From contig OY760867.2 of the NCBI GenBank assembly GCA_963664035.2, forward strand, positions 682,001-746,000: DNA of 64,000 nucleotides. The letters run 5' to 3'. Below the pieces are notes generated by a model. The model saw only the letters and a list, made by a program, of their open reading frames with translations. It was not told where the DNA came from and made no database searches. This stretch comes from G958296245 sp963664035. Its GTDB lineage: Bacteria; Chloroflexota; Dehalococcoidia; Lucifugimonadales; G958296245. This document shows positions 42,922 through 52,626 of this stretch, one piece after another. The translations under genes and the position numbers were made by a program. Numbering within the stretch: the first letter of the stretch is position 1; the number at the start of each line of letters is the position of its first letter.

Positions 42922-44067
42922 TTATACCGGGACCGGGGCTGCGAGCTCGGCTTCGGCTTTCTTGACCTCGTCCATCAGGGAGTTGAGCATGTCTGCCTCG
43001 TCGACGATGCGGGCCTTGCGGCCCTTGCGGAATATGATAGCGCGGCCGACGCCGGCGGCTATGCCCACGTCGGCGTCCTTGGCCTCGCCGGGGCCGTTGA
43101 CCTCACAGCCCATGACGGCGACCTTGACCGGGGTCTTGGTCTTCTTGAGCAGGGCGTCGACCTGGTTGGAGAGGCTGACGACGTCGACGTCGGCCCTGCC
43201 GCAGCTTGGGCATGCGACGAGTACGGCGCCCTCCTTGCGCAGCTCGAGCGCCTTGAGTATCTCGAAGCCGGTCGTGACCTCCTCCCTGGGATCGTCGCTC
43301 AGGGAGACCCTTATCGTGTCGCCGATGCCCTCGTACAGGAGCGTGCCGAGGCCGATGGCGCTGCGTATGCTGCCGGACCTGGCGGTGCCGGCCTCTGTGA
43401 TGCCAAGGTGGAAGGGGTACGGCACGAGGTCGGCCATGCGCCGGTAGGACTCGACGGTGGTGTCGATGTCGAATGCCTTGAGGGAGATCTTGATGAGGTC
43501 GAAGTCGAGGTCCTCGAGGATGCCAATCTCCCATAGGCCGGTGGCGACCATGTGGTCGACGACGGAGTACTCGTCGTCGCTGCCGCCGCCCTTGGGAAGC
43601 CGGTTGACGCCGTCGGCGTGCCTGGAGAGGCCCCTGGTGAGGCCGATGCCGCCGACGGGCGGGAGACTGCCGAAGTTGACGCCGATGCGTATGGGCACCT
43701 CGCGGGCCTTGGCCTCCCTGACGACGGTGCGCACCTTTTCGGCGTCGCGGATGTTGCCTGGGTTGAGGCGCAGGCAGTCGACGCCGCTGTTGAGGGCTTC
43801 GAGGGCCAACTCGTAGTGGAAGTGGATGTCGGCTACGAGGGGGATACGGGTCTGCTTCTTGATGTCCGCGAGAGCCCTGGCGGCTTCCACGTCCGGGACG
43901 GCTGCGCGGACTATCTCGCAGCCGGCCTCCTCGAGGCCGTGTATCTGCTCGACGGTGGCGGCGACGTCGCGGGTGTCCGTCTTGGTCATGGACTGGACGG
44001 TGATGGGGGCGTCGCCGCCGACCTTGACGTCGCCTATGTTCAGCTGCTTGGTTATGCGGCGCTTCAT
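42922..44067 (-). CDS. ispG: 4-hydroxy-3-methylbut-2-enyl diphosphate synthase
   Basis: A 381-residue IspG (GcpE), an Fe4S4 enzyme of the non-mevalonate isoprenoid route. N-terminal VGGDAPITVQSMTKTDTRDV, the TIM-barrel part LVADIHFHYELALEAL, and the cluster cysteines in ACPSCGRADVDV and MGCEVNGPGEAKDADVG are present. ATG at 44067 is chosen because GGGGGA lies upstream; the open frame runs further but the extra part is repeat DNA. Works with dxr, encoded 5 kb away in this window. Confidence 0.95.
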   Translation of the reverse strand: MKRRITKQLNIGDVKVGGDAPITVQSMTKTDTRDVAATVEQIHGLEEAGCEIVRAAVPDVEAARALADIKKQTRIPLVADIHFHYELALEALNSGVDCLRLNPGNIRDAEKVRTVVREAKAREVPIRIGVNFGSLPPVGGIGLTRGLSRHADGVNRLPKGGGSDDEYSVVDHMVATGLWEIGILEDLDFDLIKISLKAFDIDTTVESYRRMADLVPYPFHLGITEAGTARSGSIRSAIGLGTLLYEGIGDTIRVSLSDDPREEVTTGFEILKALELRKEGAVLVACPSCGRADVDVVSLSNQVDALLKKTKTPVKVAVMGCEVNGPGEAKDADVGIAAGVGRAIIFRKGRKARIVDEADMLNSLMDEVKKAEAELAAPVPV

Positions 44068-44166
44068 GGTCGTTCCCCCTACTGCTCGGCTGGCGCCGTA
44101 CCGGAGTGTAGCGGCCCTATGTGATTCTCGCTTACAAGCGGCCCCCGCCGCAAGGGGAGGGGCGTT

Positions 44167-44289
44167 CCCAAATCCACCACCTCCAGGTTCAGAGCCATAT
44201 CTATCGGCCATCACCCCGTAGGGGCTGGTTTCAAACCAGCCCTCCTCCTTGCCATAGAGCGTCACCGCCATTTAGGTGGGGGATTTGGG
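44167..44289. repeat. MITE-like palindromic element, copy 1
   Basis: About 123 bases with imperfect terminal inverted repeats (CCCAAATCCACCACCT / AGGTGGGGGATTTGGG) and an internal perfect palindrome GGCTGGTTTCAAACCAGCC at 44223-44241. No ORF. Nearly identical to the copy at 44550-44672. Confidence 0.8.
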
Positions 44290-44299
44290 TCCGCATTGC

Positions 44300-44329
44300 T
44301 TGGCCCAACGAGAACTCTTGTGCTATAAT
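44300..44329 (+). promoter_or_regulatory. Promoter between the two MITE-like copies
   Basis: TTGGCC, 18 bases, TATAAT. It would start a transcript near 44336 through the ~220-base unique segment 44336-44549. That segment has only a 28-codon ORF (44389-44475) with a poor ribosome site, so a small RNA is possible. Confidence 0.45.
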
Positions 44330-44549
44330 CTCTGCTAAAGCAGGCGTCCCCAGCGCGTGGGAATCGTTCGGTGGCCGACCGGTCAGGATGAGGACGCTTG
44401 ACGGAGTGTTACATACGGTCACGTCGGCGCCATATTCAGCTACACCAGTGTCGGATTCGCGTCCTCCCCTGTAACCTGGGCCATAGCTGAAAGCGGCAAA
44501 ATGTTACAGAACGTAACAGCAGCAAGAAAAATCGGCCCATTTCGCATCT

Positions 44550-44672
44550 CCCCAATCCACCACCTCCAGGTTCAGAGCCATATCTATCGGCCATCACCCC
44601 GTAGGGGCTGGTTTCAAACCAGCCCTCCCCCTTGCCGTAGAGCGTCACCGCCATTTAGGTGGGGGATTTGGG
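44550..44672. repeat. MITE-like palindromic element, copy 2
   Basis: Same length and sequence pattern as copy 1, with the palindrome at 44606-44624, in direct orientation. A further fragment of its left end (CCAATCCACCACC) follows at ~44679. Confidence 0.8.
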
Positions 44673-44707
44673 CGTTGCCAATCCACCACCCGAGGCTTGT
44701 CGGCGCC

Positions 44708-44736
44708 TTGCCGGAATAATGAGCCTTTATTATACT
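44708..44736 (+). promoter_or_regulatory. Promoter of the Asp-rich repeat protein
   Basis: TTGCCG, exactly 17 bases, TATACT, about 40 bases before the ATG at 44784; AGGGG precedes the start codon. Confidence 0.55.
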
Positions 44737-44783
44737 TGCTCGGCAGGCGGCATCCCCGCCGGGCTCCGTGACAGGGGTGCATT

Positions 44784-45785
44784 ATGACGAAGTTGGTCCG
44801 ATTCGGCGCACTTGTCTTGTCGCTAACGCTCACGTTGGCGCTTGTCGGCAACGTCTCCGCCAGTTTCGGTTTCGACGACTTGAACATGGACGACTGGGAC
44901 CCGGAGTATGTAGCCTTGATTCCTCGCGCGCCCATCGCCATGAACAACAGCGACTCCGGGGATGACGACGAAGATGGCGAAGACGACGGACTCGACACCC
45001 CGGAGACGGACTACGACGGCATAGACACACCGCCGACCGACAACGACGGCATCGATACGCCCACTCCAACGGACAACGACGGGATCGACACTCCGTACAC
45101 GGACTACGACGGCACGGACACGCCGACCGACAATGACGGCATCGATACGCCCACTCCAACGGACAACGACGGGATCGACACTCCGTACACGGACTACGAC
45201 GGCGTAGACACACCGCCGACCGACGATGACGGCATCGATACGCCCACTCCGACGGACAACGATGGGATCGACACCCCATACACGGACTACGACGGCACTG
45301 ACTCCGACGGCGTGGACACCCCCCCGACCGATAACGACGGGACGGACTCGGACGGGGTCGACACGACGGGCCAGTTGACCTCCAACGACGGCACCGACTC
45401 GGACGGAGTGGACACGACTGGGCAGTTGACCTCCAACGACGGCACCGACTCGGACGGAGTGGACACGACTGGGCAGTTGACCTCCAACGACGGCACCGAC
45501 TCGGACGGAGTGGACACGACTGGGCAGTTGACCTCCAACGACGGCACCGACTCCGACGGGGTGGACACTACGGGACAGTTGACCTCCAACGACGGCACCG
45601 ACTCCGATGGCGTGGACACGACGGGGCAGTTGACCTCCAACGACGGCACCGACTCCGACGGCATCGACACGACTGGGCAGTTGACCTCCAACGACGGCAC
45701 CGACTCGGACGGGGTCGACACGACGGGACAGCTCACACCCACCCCGAGCGACGACAGCGATGACGATAGCGGCGACAGCGACTAA
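44784..45785 (+). CDS. Secreted Asp-rich tandem-repeat protein
   Basis: A 333-residue exported protein. A signal peptide (MTKLVRFGALVLSLTLTLALVG, cleavage near VSAS) is followed by a short unique region and an acidic run (SGDDDEDGEDDG). Then come ~10-residue repeats of the form (T)DNDGIDTPTP and, from about 45343 to 45731, eight 17-residue repeats of the form TSNDGTDSDGVDTTGQL. The 51-base DNA units are almost identical, so the array expands by recent duplication. The NDGxDSDGxD spacing recalls calcium-binding thrombospondin type 3 or dockerin loops, and Thr/Ser density suggests O-glycosylation. No sortase or other surface anchor motif is seen. Function unknown; an extracellular Ca-dependent matrix or adhesin spacer is my inference. 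Confidence 0.75.
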   Translation: MTKLVRFGALVLSLTLTLALVGNVSASFGFDDLNMDDWDPEYVALIPRAPIAMNNSDSGDDDEDGEDDGLDTPETDYDGIDTPPTDNDGIDTPTPTDNDGIDTPYTDYDGTDTPTDNDGIDTPTPTDNDGIDTPYTDYDGVDTPPTDDDGIDTPTPTDNDGIDTPYTDYDGTDSDGVDTPPTDNDGTDSDGVDTTGQLTSNDGTDSDGVDTTGQLTSNDGTDSDGVDTTGQLTSNDGTDSDGVDTTGQLTSNDGTDSDGVDTTGQLTSNDGTDSDGVDTTGQLTSNDGTDSDGIDTTGQLTSNDGTDSDGVDTTGQLTPTPSDDSDDDSGDSD

Positions 45786-47013
45786 GGGCGATGACCTGTC
45801 TTCGCACACAACCGTATCCCTGTATCCAGAGGTTGCCTTTCCCGAAGACCCGGGCTTAGACGACCTGCCAAAGCTCTTTGATTCGGAGTGGATATGGCGG
45901 GCGTATTGCTGCCAGTTCGGGAGGCCAGGCGCCGATCCTCGTCGCCTTCGCATTCGCCAGTTCGCCCACAGCCTGGGTAGGGTCGCACTCGTCAGCTATG
46001 AGATGGAGTGGGAAGCCGACGAGTATCTCCCTTCGCAGCACCTAGCCGTCAGGGTTGAACGCGGCAAGCCCGTCGAGTTGTTTCGATATCCCGAGGACCA
46101 TCGGCTGCCGGGGCTGAGCGAGGCGGCCGACCCCGATGCTGCCCATAGGCTGCTGAACAGGCACGTGTTGGCTATGCCCGCCCGGCGTGTGCGCGTCGAG
46201 CTGGTCCGCTACAGACCTGCCAGTCGCGCGGTGTTGCGTCACAGCGTGGGTAGGGTCCGATTCTATGCCCGAGTCATGCGGCCCGATGCAGTCACGCCAC
46301 TGCTTACGACCCAGGGGTTGATCGCACAGTCGAGTTTTGTTTTGCCCAGGCTTGCCGGGTACTGGGAGGAGGGAGGCGTCGTGTGGTTGTCGGAGATACC
46401 AGGCAAGAACCTGCGCCAGCGCATACAGGCTGGGAAGCTGCCCGACTCCACTGTGCTCCTGGACGGTCTCCAGACGCTGTGGAGCGCGCCGGACGCACCC
46501 CGCGGCGCCCGCCCGTTCAACCTACCCGGGGCGTATCGGCGGGCCAAGCGGAGCTTCGAACACAACGTGCGCGATGGAGGTCCCGCTCTACGCAGTCTGA
46601 ACGCCGCCGTCAAGTCGCTGGACCCGTTCGTTGGGTCCTGGCGTCCAACCGGCATCGCTCATAACGACTTCTACGACGACCAGATGTTGGTCTTGCGCGA
46701 CGGCAGGGTAGCGCTGGTGGACTTCGAGGAGGCGGGGCCGGGCGACCCAATGCTGGACGTCGGCAACTTCCTGGCGCATCTGCGGTGGGCGTCCCGCCTT
46801 GGACGGAAGGGAAGGCGGGATGGAAGCGGCGCGTACCACCAGCTATTTCGGCGCGCCGCGCTCGATCGTTACAGATGGGCCGAGAGGGACCTCGCGTTTC
46901 GTGAAGCCGTCTGTCTATTCAGGATATGCACGAACACAATTCGCCGCCCGCAAGGGGACTGGCGCGATAGGCTGGAAGCAGGTCTGTCGCTGGTGAACGA
47001 AACCCTGGGCTGA
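45760..47013 (+). CDS. Aminoglycoside-phosphotransferase-like kinase
   Basis: A 417-residue protein of the APH/choline-kinase-like fold. The catalytic loop is IAHNDFYDDQMLV (H-x-D-x5-N-like, with Asp for the usual Asn) and the metal-binding DFG-like element is ALVDFEEAGPGDPMLDVGNFLAHL. The N-terminal ~120 residues are divergent. The substrate is unknown; relatives phosphorylate small alcohols or sugars including antibiotics. Its ATG at 45760 lies 26 bases inside the end of the Asp-rich repeat gene, in another frame, so the two are translationally coupled, which hints at a shared pathway such as modification of a surface glycan. Confidence 0.75.
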   Translation: MTIAATATKGDDLSSHTTVSLYPEVAFPEDPGLDDLPKLFDSEWIWRAYCCQFGRPGADPRRLRIRQFAHSLGRVALVSYEMEWEADEYLPSQHLAVRVERGKPVELFRYPEDHRLPGLSEAADPDAAHRLLNRHVLAMPARRVRVELVRYRPASRAVLRHSVGRVRFYARVMRPDAVTPLLTTQGLIAQSSFVLPRLAGYWEEGGVVWLSEIPGKNLRQRIQAGKLPDSTVLLDGLQTLWSAPDAPRGARPFNLPGAYRRAKRSFEHNVRDGGPALRSLNAAVKSLDPFVGSWRPTGIAHNDFYDDQMLVLRDGRVALVDFEEAGPGDPMLDVGNFLAHLRWASRLGRKGRRDGSGAYHQLFRRAALDRYRWAERDLAFREAVCLFRICTNTIRRPQGDWRDRLEAGLSLVNETLG

Positions 47014-47091
47014 GGGTGTCCGCCGAGTTCCCGCCAAGGCTCCACGGGCTTGATCCCGATGACGTGAGCTAGAACGACGGCTATGTCGGCG

Positions 47092-48300
47092 CTAGGGCAG
47101 GATGCTGTCGCCGCGGATGATCCGGGCGATGTCGCCGTAGCTGAGGACGAAGATGAGCATGATGACGACGGCGAAGCCTACGAGGTGGACGAGGCCTTCG
47201 CGCTCGGGGGAGATGCGTTTGCCGCGCCGGACCCACTCTATGACGACGAAGAGGAGGCGGCCGCCGTCGAGGGCGGGGATGGGCAGGATGTTTACGATGC
47301 CGAGGATGACGCTGAGCAGGGCCGTTAGCTGGAAGATGAAGGCGAAGCCCATCTCGTCCACGACCTCCCCGGTGGCCTGAGCGATGCCTATGGGGCCGGC
47401 GAAGCCGGGGTTGGTCCTGGTGGCCAAGCCCTCGGCGATGCCGTTCCACTGCAACTCGAGGAAGCTCCAGATGGTCTCCACCGACATGGGCACGGCGTTC
47501 CAGATCGGCTCGGTGGCGGAGCCTACCTTGGGGTTTACCAGGGCGATCCTGACGCCAAGGGGCTTCTGCCGGAGTACGTCGCCCACTTCGAGGGCCGAGT
47601 CGTAGGTCCGCGCGTCCCTCAGGGCGACCTCGGTCGCGGGGTCCACGACCGTCTCGACGACCGTGAGGGAAGGCGGGTCGCGGTCGGGCACGACGTAGAC
47701 GGTCTCGAAGACGGCGTACTCGGGGGACTGGCTGACGATGAGGCCGAGTGGCGAGGTGCGCCTGAGACCGAACTCGACCGGCTGGCCTAGCTTGTCCTCG
47801 ACCCGTTCGATCAGCTCAGAGGGGGTCATTATCCTGTGGCCGTCGACCTGCAGGATGGTGTCTCCGGGGCGCAGGCCGGCCTGGTGCGCGGGCGATCCGG
47901 GCACGATCGCGGCGACCATCACCTCGCCGCCGACTAGGGTCTGGTGGGGCAGGAGGTAGAGGACGGTGAATATGACGACGGGCACGACGAGATTCACCAC
48001 GGAGCCGGCCATGAGGATGGCCGCTCGCTTGGCGACGCTGAGGCGGGCGAAGCTCTGCGGGTGGGTCGGGTCCTCCTCCCCCACCATGCGGACGAAGCCT
48101 CCCAGGGGAAGCCAGTAGATGGAGTAGGTAGTGCCCCTGAAGTTGAAGCCCACGAGGCGCGGCGGGATGGGGAGGCCGAAGGCGAACTCGGTGACCATGA
48201 CGCCGAATGCCTTGGCCGTGACGAAGTGGCCCAGCTCGTGTACGAAGACGAGGAAAGCCAGGACGGGGACTATCCAGAGCCAGGATGGGAGGTCTATCAA
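47092..48300 (-). CDS. rseP: RseP-type site-2 zinc metalloprotease
   Basis: A 402-residue membrane M50 peptidase. The zinc site HELGHF is in the first membrane helix (residue ~22), a PDZ domain follows (GSPAHQAGLRPGDTILQVDG), and the second metal-site element is near the C-terminus (NILPIPALDGGRLLFVVIEW). Cleaves membrane-spanning anti-sigma factors or signal peptides within the bilayer. Begins 3 bases after the dxr stop, in the order cdsA-dxr-rseP seen in many bacteria. Confidence 0.95.
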   Translation of the reverse strand: MIDLPSWLWIVPVLAFLVFVHELGHFVTAKAFGVMVTEFAFGLPIPPRLVGFNFRGTTYSIYWLPLGGFVRMVGEEDPTHPQSFARLSVAKRAAILMAGSVVNLVVPVVIFTVLYLLPHQTLVGGEVMVAAIVPGSPAHQAGLRPGDTILQVDGHRIMTPSELIERVEDKLGQPVEFGLRRTSPLGLIVSQSPEYAVFETVYVVPDRDPPSLTVVETVVDPATEVALRDARTYDSALEVGDVLRQKPLGVRIALVNPKVGSATEPIWNAVPMSVETIWSFLELQWNGIAEGLATRTNPGFAGPIGIAQATGEVVDEMGFAFIFQLTALLSVILGIVNILPIPALDGGRLLFVVIEWVRRGKRISPEREGLVHLVGFAVVIMLIFVLSYGDIARIIRGDSILP

Positions 48301-48303
48301 GGG

Positions 48304-49446
48304 CTATGCTCCCGCCACCTCACGGACTCGCTTCCTGGCCCAGGCCGCGGCGGAGATGATCTGCTCGGCGGACGGGTCTTGGACCGGCGCGTGGTCCTCC
48401 AGGGCGTCCCTGATGACGGCGGCGATGTCGAGGAAGCCGATGCGGCGGTCGAGGAATAGTTCGACGGCTGCGTCGTCGGCGCCGCTGAGGGCGGCGGGCC
48501 AGGTACCGCCGCGGACGGCGACCTCCAGCGCAAGCCCGAAGCACGGGTAGCGCTCGGCGTCCAGGGGCCTGAAGGTGAGCTGCCCTGCGGAGACGGGGTC
48601 GAATCTCCGGATGCCGTCGTTGGGGAGGCGCCTTGGGTAGAGGAGGGCGTACTGTATGGGCAGCCTCATGTCGGGGATGCTCAGGTGGGCCTTTACGGAG
48701 CCGTCGACGAACTCGACCATCGAGTGGATGATGCTCTGCGGGTGTATGACCACCTCGATGTCGTCCCAGGGCACGCCGAACATGTAGTGCGCCTCTATGA
48801 CCTCGAACGCCTTGTTCATGAGCGTGGCGGAGTCTACGGTGATCTTGGGGCCCATCTTCCAGGTCGGATGGTTGAGCGCCTGTTCCGGCGTCACGCCGGC
48901 GAGGTCCTTCGGGTCGCTGTCGCGGAAGGCGCCTCCGGACGCGGTGATGATCAGCTTCGAGACGCCGTCCCGCTCGCCGGCCATGGCCTGCCAGATGGCG
49001 TTGGGCTCGCTGTCGATGGGCAACACGCTGACTCCCTTTTCGCGGGCGCGCCTCATCAGCATCTCGCCCGCCATCACGATGGACTCCTTGTTGGCCAGGG
49101 CGATGTCCTTGCCGGCCTCGATTGCGGTAAAGGTAGGCCCCAGGGCCACGTCGCCGACGGTGGCGGTGACCACGAGATCGACGTCGGGGTGCTGGACCAT
49201 CTCGTCCAATGAACACTCCGAGGAGCCGTTGGAGGCGAGGAACGCCTTCTCGGAAGGGGCGCCCTCGCACGATACGAGCTTGGGCTTGAACTCCCGCACC
49301 TGCGACTCCAGGAGGGCGAGGCTGCGGCGGGCCGCCAAGCCCACGACCCTGAGGGCGTCCGGGAACGACCTGACGACGTCGAGGGTCTGGGTGCCTATGG
49401 AACCCGTCGAACCCAGCAGAGCGAGGCCCTTCACTGAACGGTCCAT
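48304..49446 (-). CDS. dxr: 1-deoxy-D-xylulose 5-phosphate reductoisomerase
   Basis: A 380-residue NADPH enzyme making MEP for isoprenoids. The Rossmann start LLGSTGSIGTQTLDVVR, the ALANKESIVMAG segment and the substrate/metal region LPIDSEPNAIWQAM, ITASGGAF, HPTWKMGPKITVDSATLMNK are present. Most enzymes read DSEHxAIFQ; here His is Pro and Phe is Trp, so the metal-adjacent loop is unusual, though Asp, Ser and Glu are kept. Overlaps the cdsA end by 16 bases. Pairs with ispG in this window. Confidence 0.95.
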   Translation of the reverse strand: MDRSVKGLALLGSTGSIGTQTLDVVRSFPDALRVVGLAARRSLALLESQVREFKPKLVSCEGAPSEKAFLASNGSSECSLDEMVQHPDVDLVVTATVGDVALGPTFTAIEAGKDIALANKESIVMAGEMLMRRAREKGVSVLPIDSEPNAIWQAMAGERDGVSKLIITASGGAFRDSDPKDLAGVTPEQALNHPTWKMGPKITVDSATLMNKAFEVIEAHYMFGVPWDDIEVVIHPQSIIHSMVEFVDGSVKAHLSIPDMRLPIQYALLYPRRLPNDGIRRFDPVSAGQLTFRPLDAERYPCFGLALEVAVRGGTWPAALSGADDAAVELFLDRRIGFLDIAAVIRDALEDHAPVQDPSAEQIISAAAWARKRVREVAGA

Positions 49447-50249
49447 ACGATGAGATGATACATGAGCGGCAGGTTGAAGACAATCGAGTCGAGGCGGTCG
49501 AGCACGCCTCCGTGTCCGGGCACGAGGGCGCCGGAGTCCTTGACCCCGCAGGCGCGCTTGAGGGCCGATTCGGCGAGGTCGCCCAGTATGGCGGCGACTC
49601 CCAGGACGGCTCCGAGGGCGGCGGCCAGGGGCAGGGAGAGAGGGAGATCGAGGGCGGCCGCGATGATGGCGCAGGAGGCGGCTGCGGCGGCGAGTCCCGC
49701 CGCCGTGCCCTCCCAGGTCTTGCCGGGGCTGATGCGCGGGGCCATGCGGCGCCTGCCGAGGAGGCGGCCGGCGAAGTAGGCGGCAGTATCGGCGGCGAAG
49801 ACCGTGCCGAGGAGAAGCAACACCCAGAGGAAGCCGTCGTCGAGAGCCCTGAGCAGCGGCGCGTAGGCGAGGAGGAGGCCGGGGTAGAGGGCCGCGCCGG
49901 CCGTGACGGCCCAGGTCGCGACGGCCCTGCTAGGCGTGGAGCGCCAGAGCGCGGAGGGCATGACCACGGCTTGGCCCACGAGGGCTACCACGGCGAGGAG
50001 GGCCGCGGCCTCGGCAGGGGCGTCTCCGCCGGTCGACGCCACGTAGGCGGCGACTACGAAGGCGACCGACCAGGCCTGCGCGAGGGTGGCGGCGGGCTTG
50101 TGGCCGCGCCTGCGGGCCATGGCGGAGACCTCCAGCGAGCCTACGGCGGCCGCGGCGGCGGCGAGGGCCAGGAACCAGAGGTTGCCCGCCCACGCTGCGA
50201 GGACGAGCAGGGGTATGGCTACGGCGGCGGTCGCTACGCGGGTGGACAT
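49431..50249 (-). CDS. cdsA: Phosphatidate cytidylyltransferase
   Basis: A 272-residue membrane enzyme making CDP-diacylglycerol, the precursor of phospholipids. There are about eight hydrophobic helices and the family signature near the C-terminus: SPGKTWEG, then LGDLAESALKRACGVKDSGALVPGHGGVLDRLDS. Part of the minus-strand cluster with uppS and dxr; an Uma2-type gene separates it from uppS, where direct adjacency is more usual. Confidence 0.95.
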   Translation of the reverse strand: MSTRVATAAVAIPLLVLAAWAGNLWFLALAAAAAAVGSLEVSAMARRRGHKPAATLAQAWSVAFVVAAYVASTGGDAPAEAAALLAVVALVGQAVVMPSALWRSTPSRAVATWAVTAGAALYPGLLLAYAPLLRALDDGFLWVLLLLGTVFAADTAAYFAGRLLGRRRMAPRISPGKTWEGTAAGLAAAAASCAIIAAALDLPLSLPLAAALGAVLGVAAILGDLAESALKRACGVKDSGALVPGHGGVLDRLDSIVFNLPLMYHLIVWTVQ

Positions 50250-50301
50250 GGGCTGCGTGGGGCCGGCATCTCCGTTCCCCGCTCGAGGGAACGGGTAGCC
50301 G

Positions 50302-51126
50302 CTATTGGTCGCGCAGCCGTCGCAACTCGGCTTCCATCTCGGCCAGGCGAGCCTCGGCGGACTCGCGGGCCATTCGCTCGGCAGCGGCGCGAACCTCGGC
50401 GGACTCCCGGGCCGTACGCTCGGACTCGGCCCAAGCCTCGGCGGACTCGCGGGCCGTACGCTCGACAGCGGCGCGAGCTTCGGCGGACTCGCGGGCCGCG
50501 GCGGTCTCAGCGTAGTTCTGTAGCCAGCGGCCCGCCGCGGCGTCGTAGAAGCGCAGACGGCCTTCCGTCCAGCACAGGTCGAGGTCCAGCATCGGGCTGC
50601 GGCCCCGGATCACGCCGTCCGGCTCGCTCCTGGTCTCGAAGCGGAGGTATTCGCCCTCCGCCAGGTACTCGCCAACCAGCGGCTCGCCGTAGTGGTCGCC
50701 GCCCGTCGGGTCGAAGCGCCAGTACTCGCGGACCCCCAGGCTGGCGTACAGGTCGCGCTTGGGCCCGACGTCGTTGGAGGCCGTGGACTTAGACCCTACC
50801 TCCAGCACGAAGTCGGGCATCTTGCCGACCTTCCACGCCAGGTAGGTGTTGTATAGCCCGATGGACTCCATGCTGATGTCGAAGGCGACGTAGCAGTCGG
50901 GCGCCAGGGACTTTCGCGGGTCGCCTTCGACGTAGTAGATGAAGGTGTTGCCGCTGACCATGGTCGTGGGGCCGGCGAAGCGGTGCTCCAGTATCGAAAC
51001 GATCTCCCTGTAATGCGGCTCTTGCTCAGGTCCGTCTGGCAATGGCATACCGTCCGTTTCGGGATAGAAGACCCCATCGGCCAGGGGGAGCCTGCGCGGG
51101 GCCAGGGTTGTGGGTATCGTGACCAT
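50302..51126 (-). CDS. Uma2-family (DUF820) protein with coiled-coil tail
   Basis: About 274 residues; ATG 51126 is preferred because AGGAG lies 8 bases before it. The N-terminal ~190 residues are an Uma2 PD-(D/E)XK-like nuclease fold: SLAPDCYVAFD, then PDFVLEVGSKSTASND with the E-V-x-S form and KRDLYASLGVREYWRFDP. The C-terminus is four to five copies of an ERTARESAEA-like 12-residue repeat that predicts a coiled coil. Uma2 genes are multicopy in some phyla and of unknown function. Here it is inserted into the essential uppS-cdsA pair. Confidence 0.85.
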   Translation of the reverse strand: MVTIPTTLAPRRLPLADGVFYPETDGMPLPDGPEQEPHYREIVSILEHRFAGPTTMVSGNTFIYYVEGDPRKSLAPDCYVAFDISMESIGLYNTYLAWKVGKMPDFVLEVGSKSTASNDVGPKRDLYASLGVREYWRFDPTGGDHYGEPLVGEYLAEGEYLRFETRSEPDGVIRGRSPMLDLDLCWTEGRLRFYDAAAGRWLQNYAETAAARESAEARAAVERTARESAEAWAESERTARESAEVRAAAERMARESAEARLAEMEAELRRLRDQ

Positions 51127-51181
51127 GACTCTTGCTCCTGTGGGCATGATAGCACAGGACGAATGAGGCGCATCATTAGCG

Positions 51182-51939
<758 letters not shown>

Positions 51940-51943
<4 letters not shown>

Positions 51944-52503
51944 ACCTCCATCACCTCGGCCTCTTTGTCCTTGCCGAGCGCGTCCATGCGGCTGACGTGC
52001 GCGTCCGTTATCTGCTGGAGCTGGGCCTGGGCCCTGCGGCCCTCGTCCTTCGAGATGGTCTTGTTCTTCTCCTCGGAGCGGAGCTTTTCCAGGCTGTCGC
52101 GGCGGACGTTGCGGGCCGCGACGTGGGAGTCTTCGACCTTGCCCTTTACGACGCGCACGAGGCCGCGGCGGCGCTCCTCGGTCAGGGTTGGGATGGTGAT
52201 CCTGATCACGGCTCCGTCGGTGTTGGGCACGAGTCCGAGGTCGGACCTGAGGATGCCTTTCTCGATGGACTGCACGGCCTGCTTGTCCCATGGCTGGACC
52301 ATGAGAACGCGGGGTTCGGGGACGGTTATGGAGGCGATCTGCTTGAGGGGGGTGGGAGCGCCGTAATAGTCGACGGCCAGGTTGTCGAGGAGCGCGGGGC
52401 TGGCGCGGCCGGTCCTGATGGCGGCTAGCTCCCTGGAGAGGGCGTTGACAGACTTGCCCATGCGGTCCTCCGTCTCCACCATGATCTCTTGTATGCTCGG
52501 CAT
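51940..52503 (-). CDS. frr: Ribosome recycling factor
   Basis: A 187-residue RRF that splits post-termination ribosomes with EF-G. Family blocks MGKSVNALSRELAAIRTGRASPALLDNLAVDYYGAPTPL, QPWDKQAVQSIEKGI, IPTLTEERR and the C-terminal three-helix part ending KDKEAEVMEV are seen. Length is normal. Stop overlaps the uppS start. The expected neighbour pyrH is separated by an extra gene (52627-53238). Confidence 0.96.
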
Positions 52504-52626
52504 GGCAGCCTCCCGAAGATGGCGATGTCCGCGGACGGGTCGGCCCGCGCGGCGGTGCTCAGGTATAGTCTATCAGGGTACGAAAGGGTGTTGCCGGGTC
52601 TCTCGACGGCCCTTCCGCCGTTCCTG

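Noticed and set aside
44121..44474. 117-codon open frame across the MITE-like element
   Set aside because: Most of it is the repeat itself; the unique part has no ribosome site and no recognisable protein.
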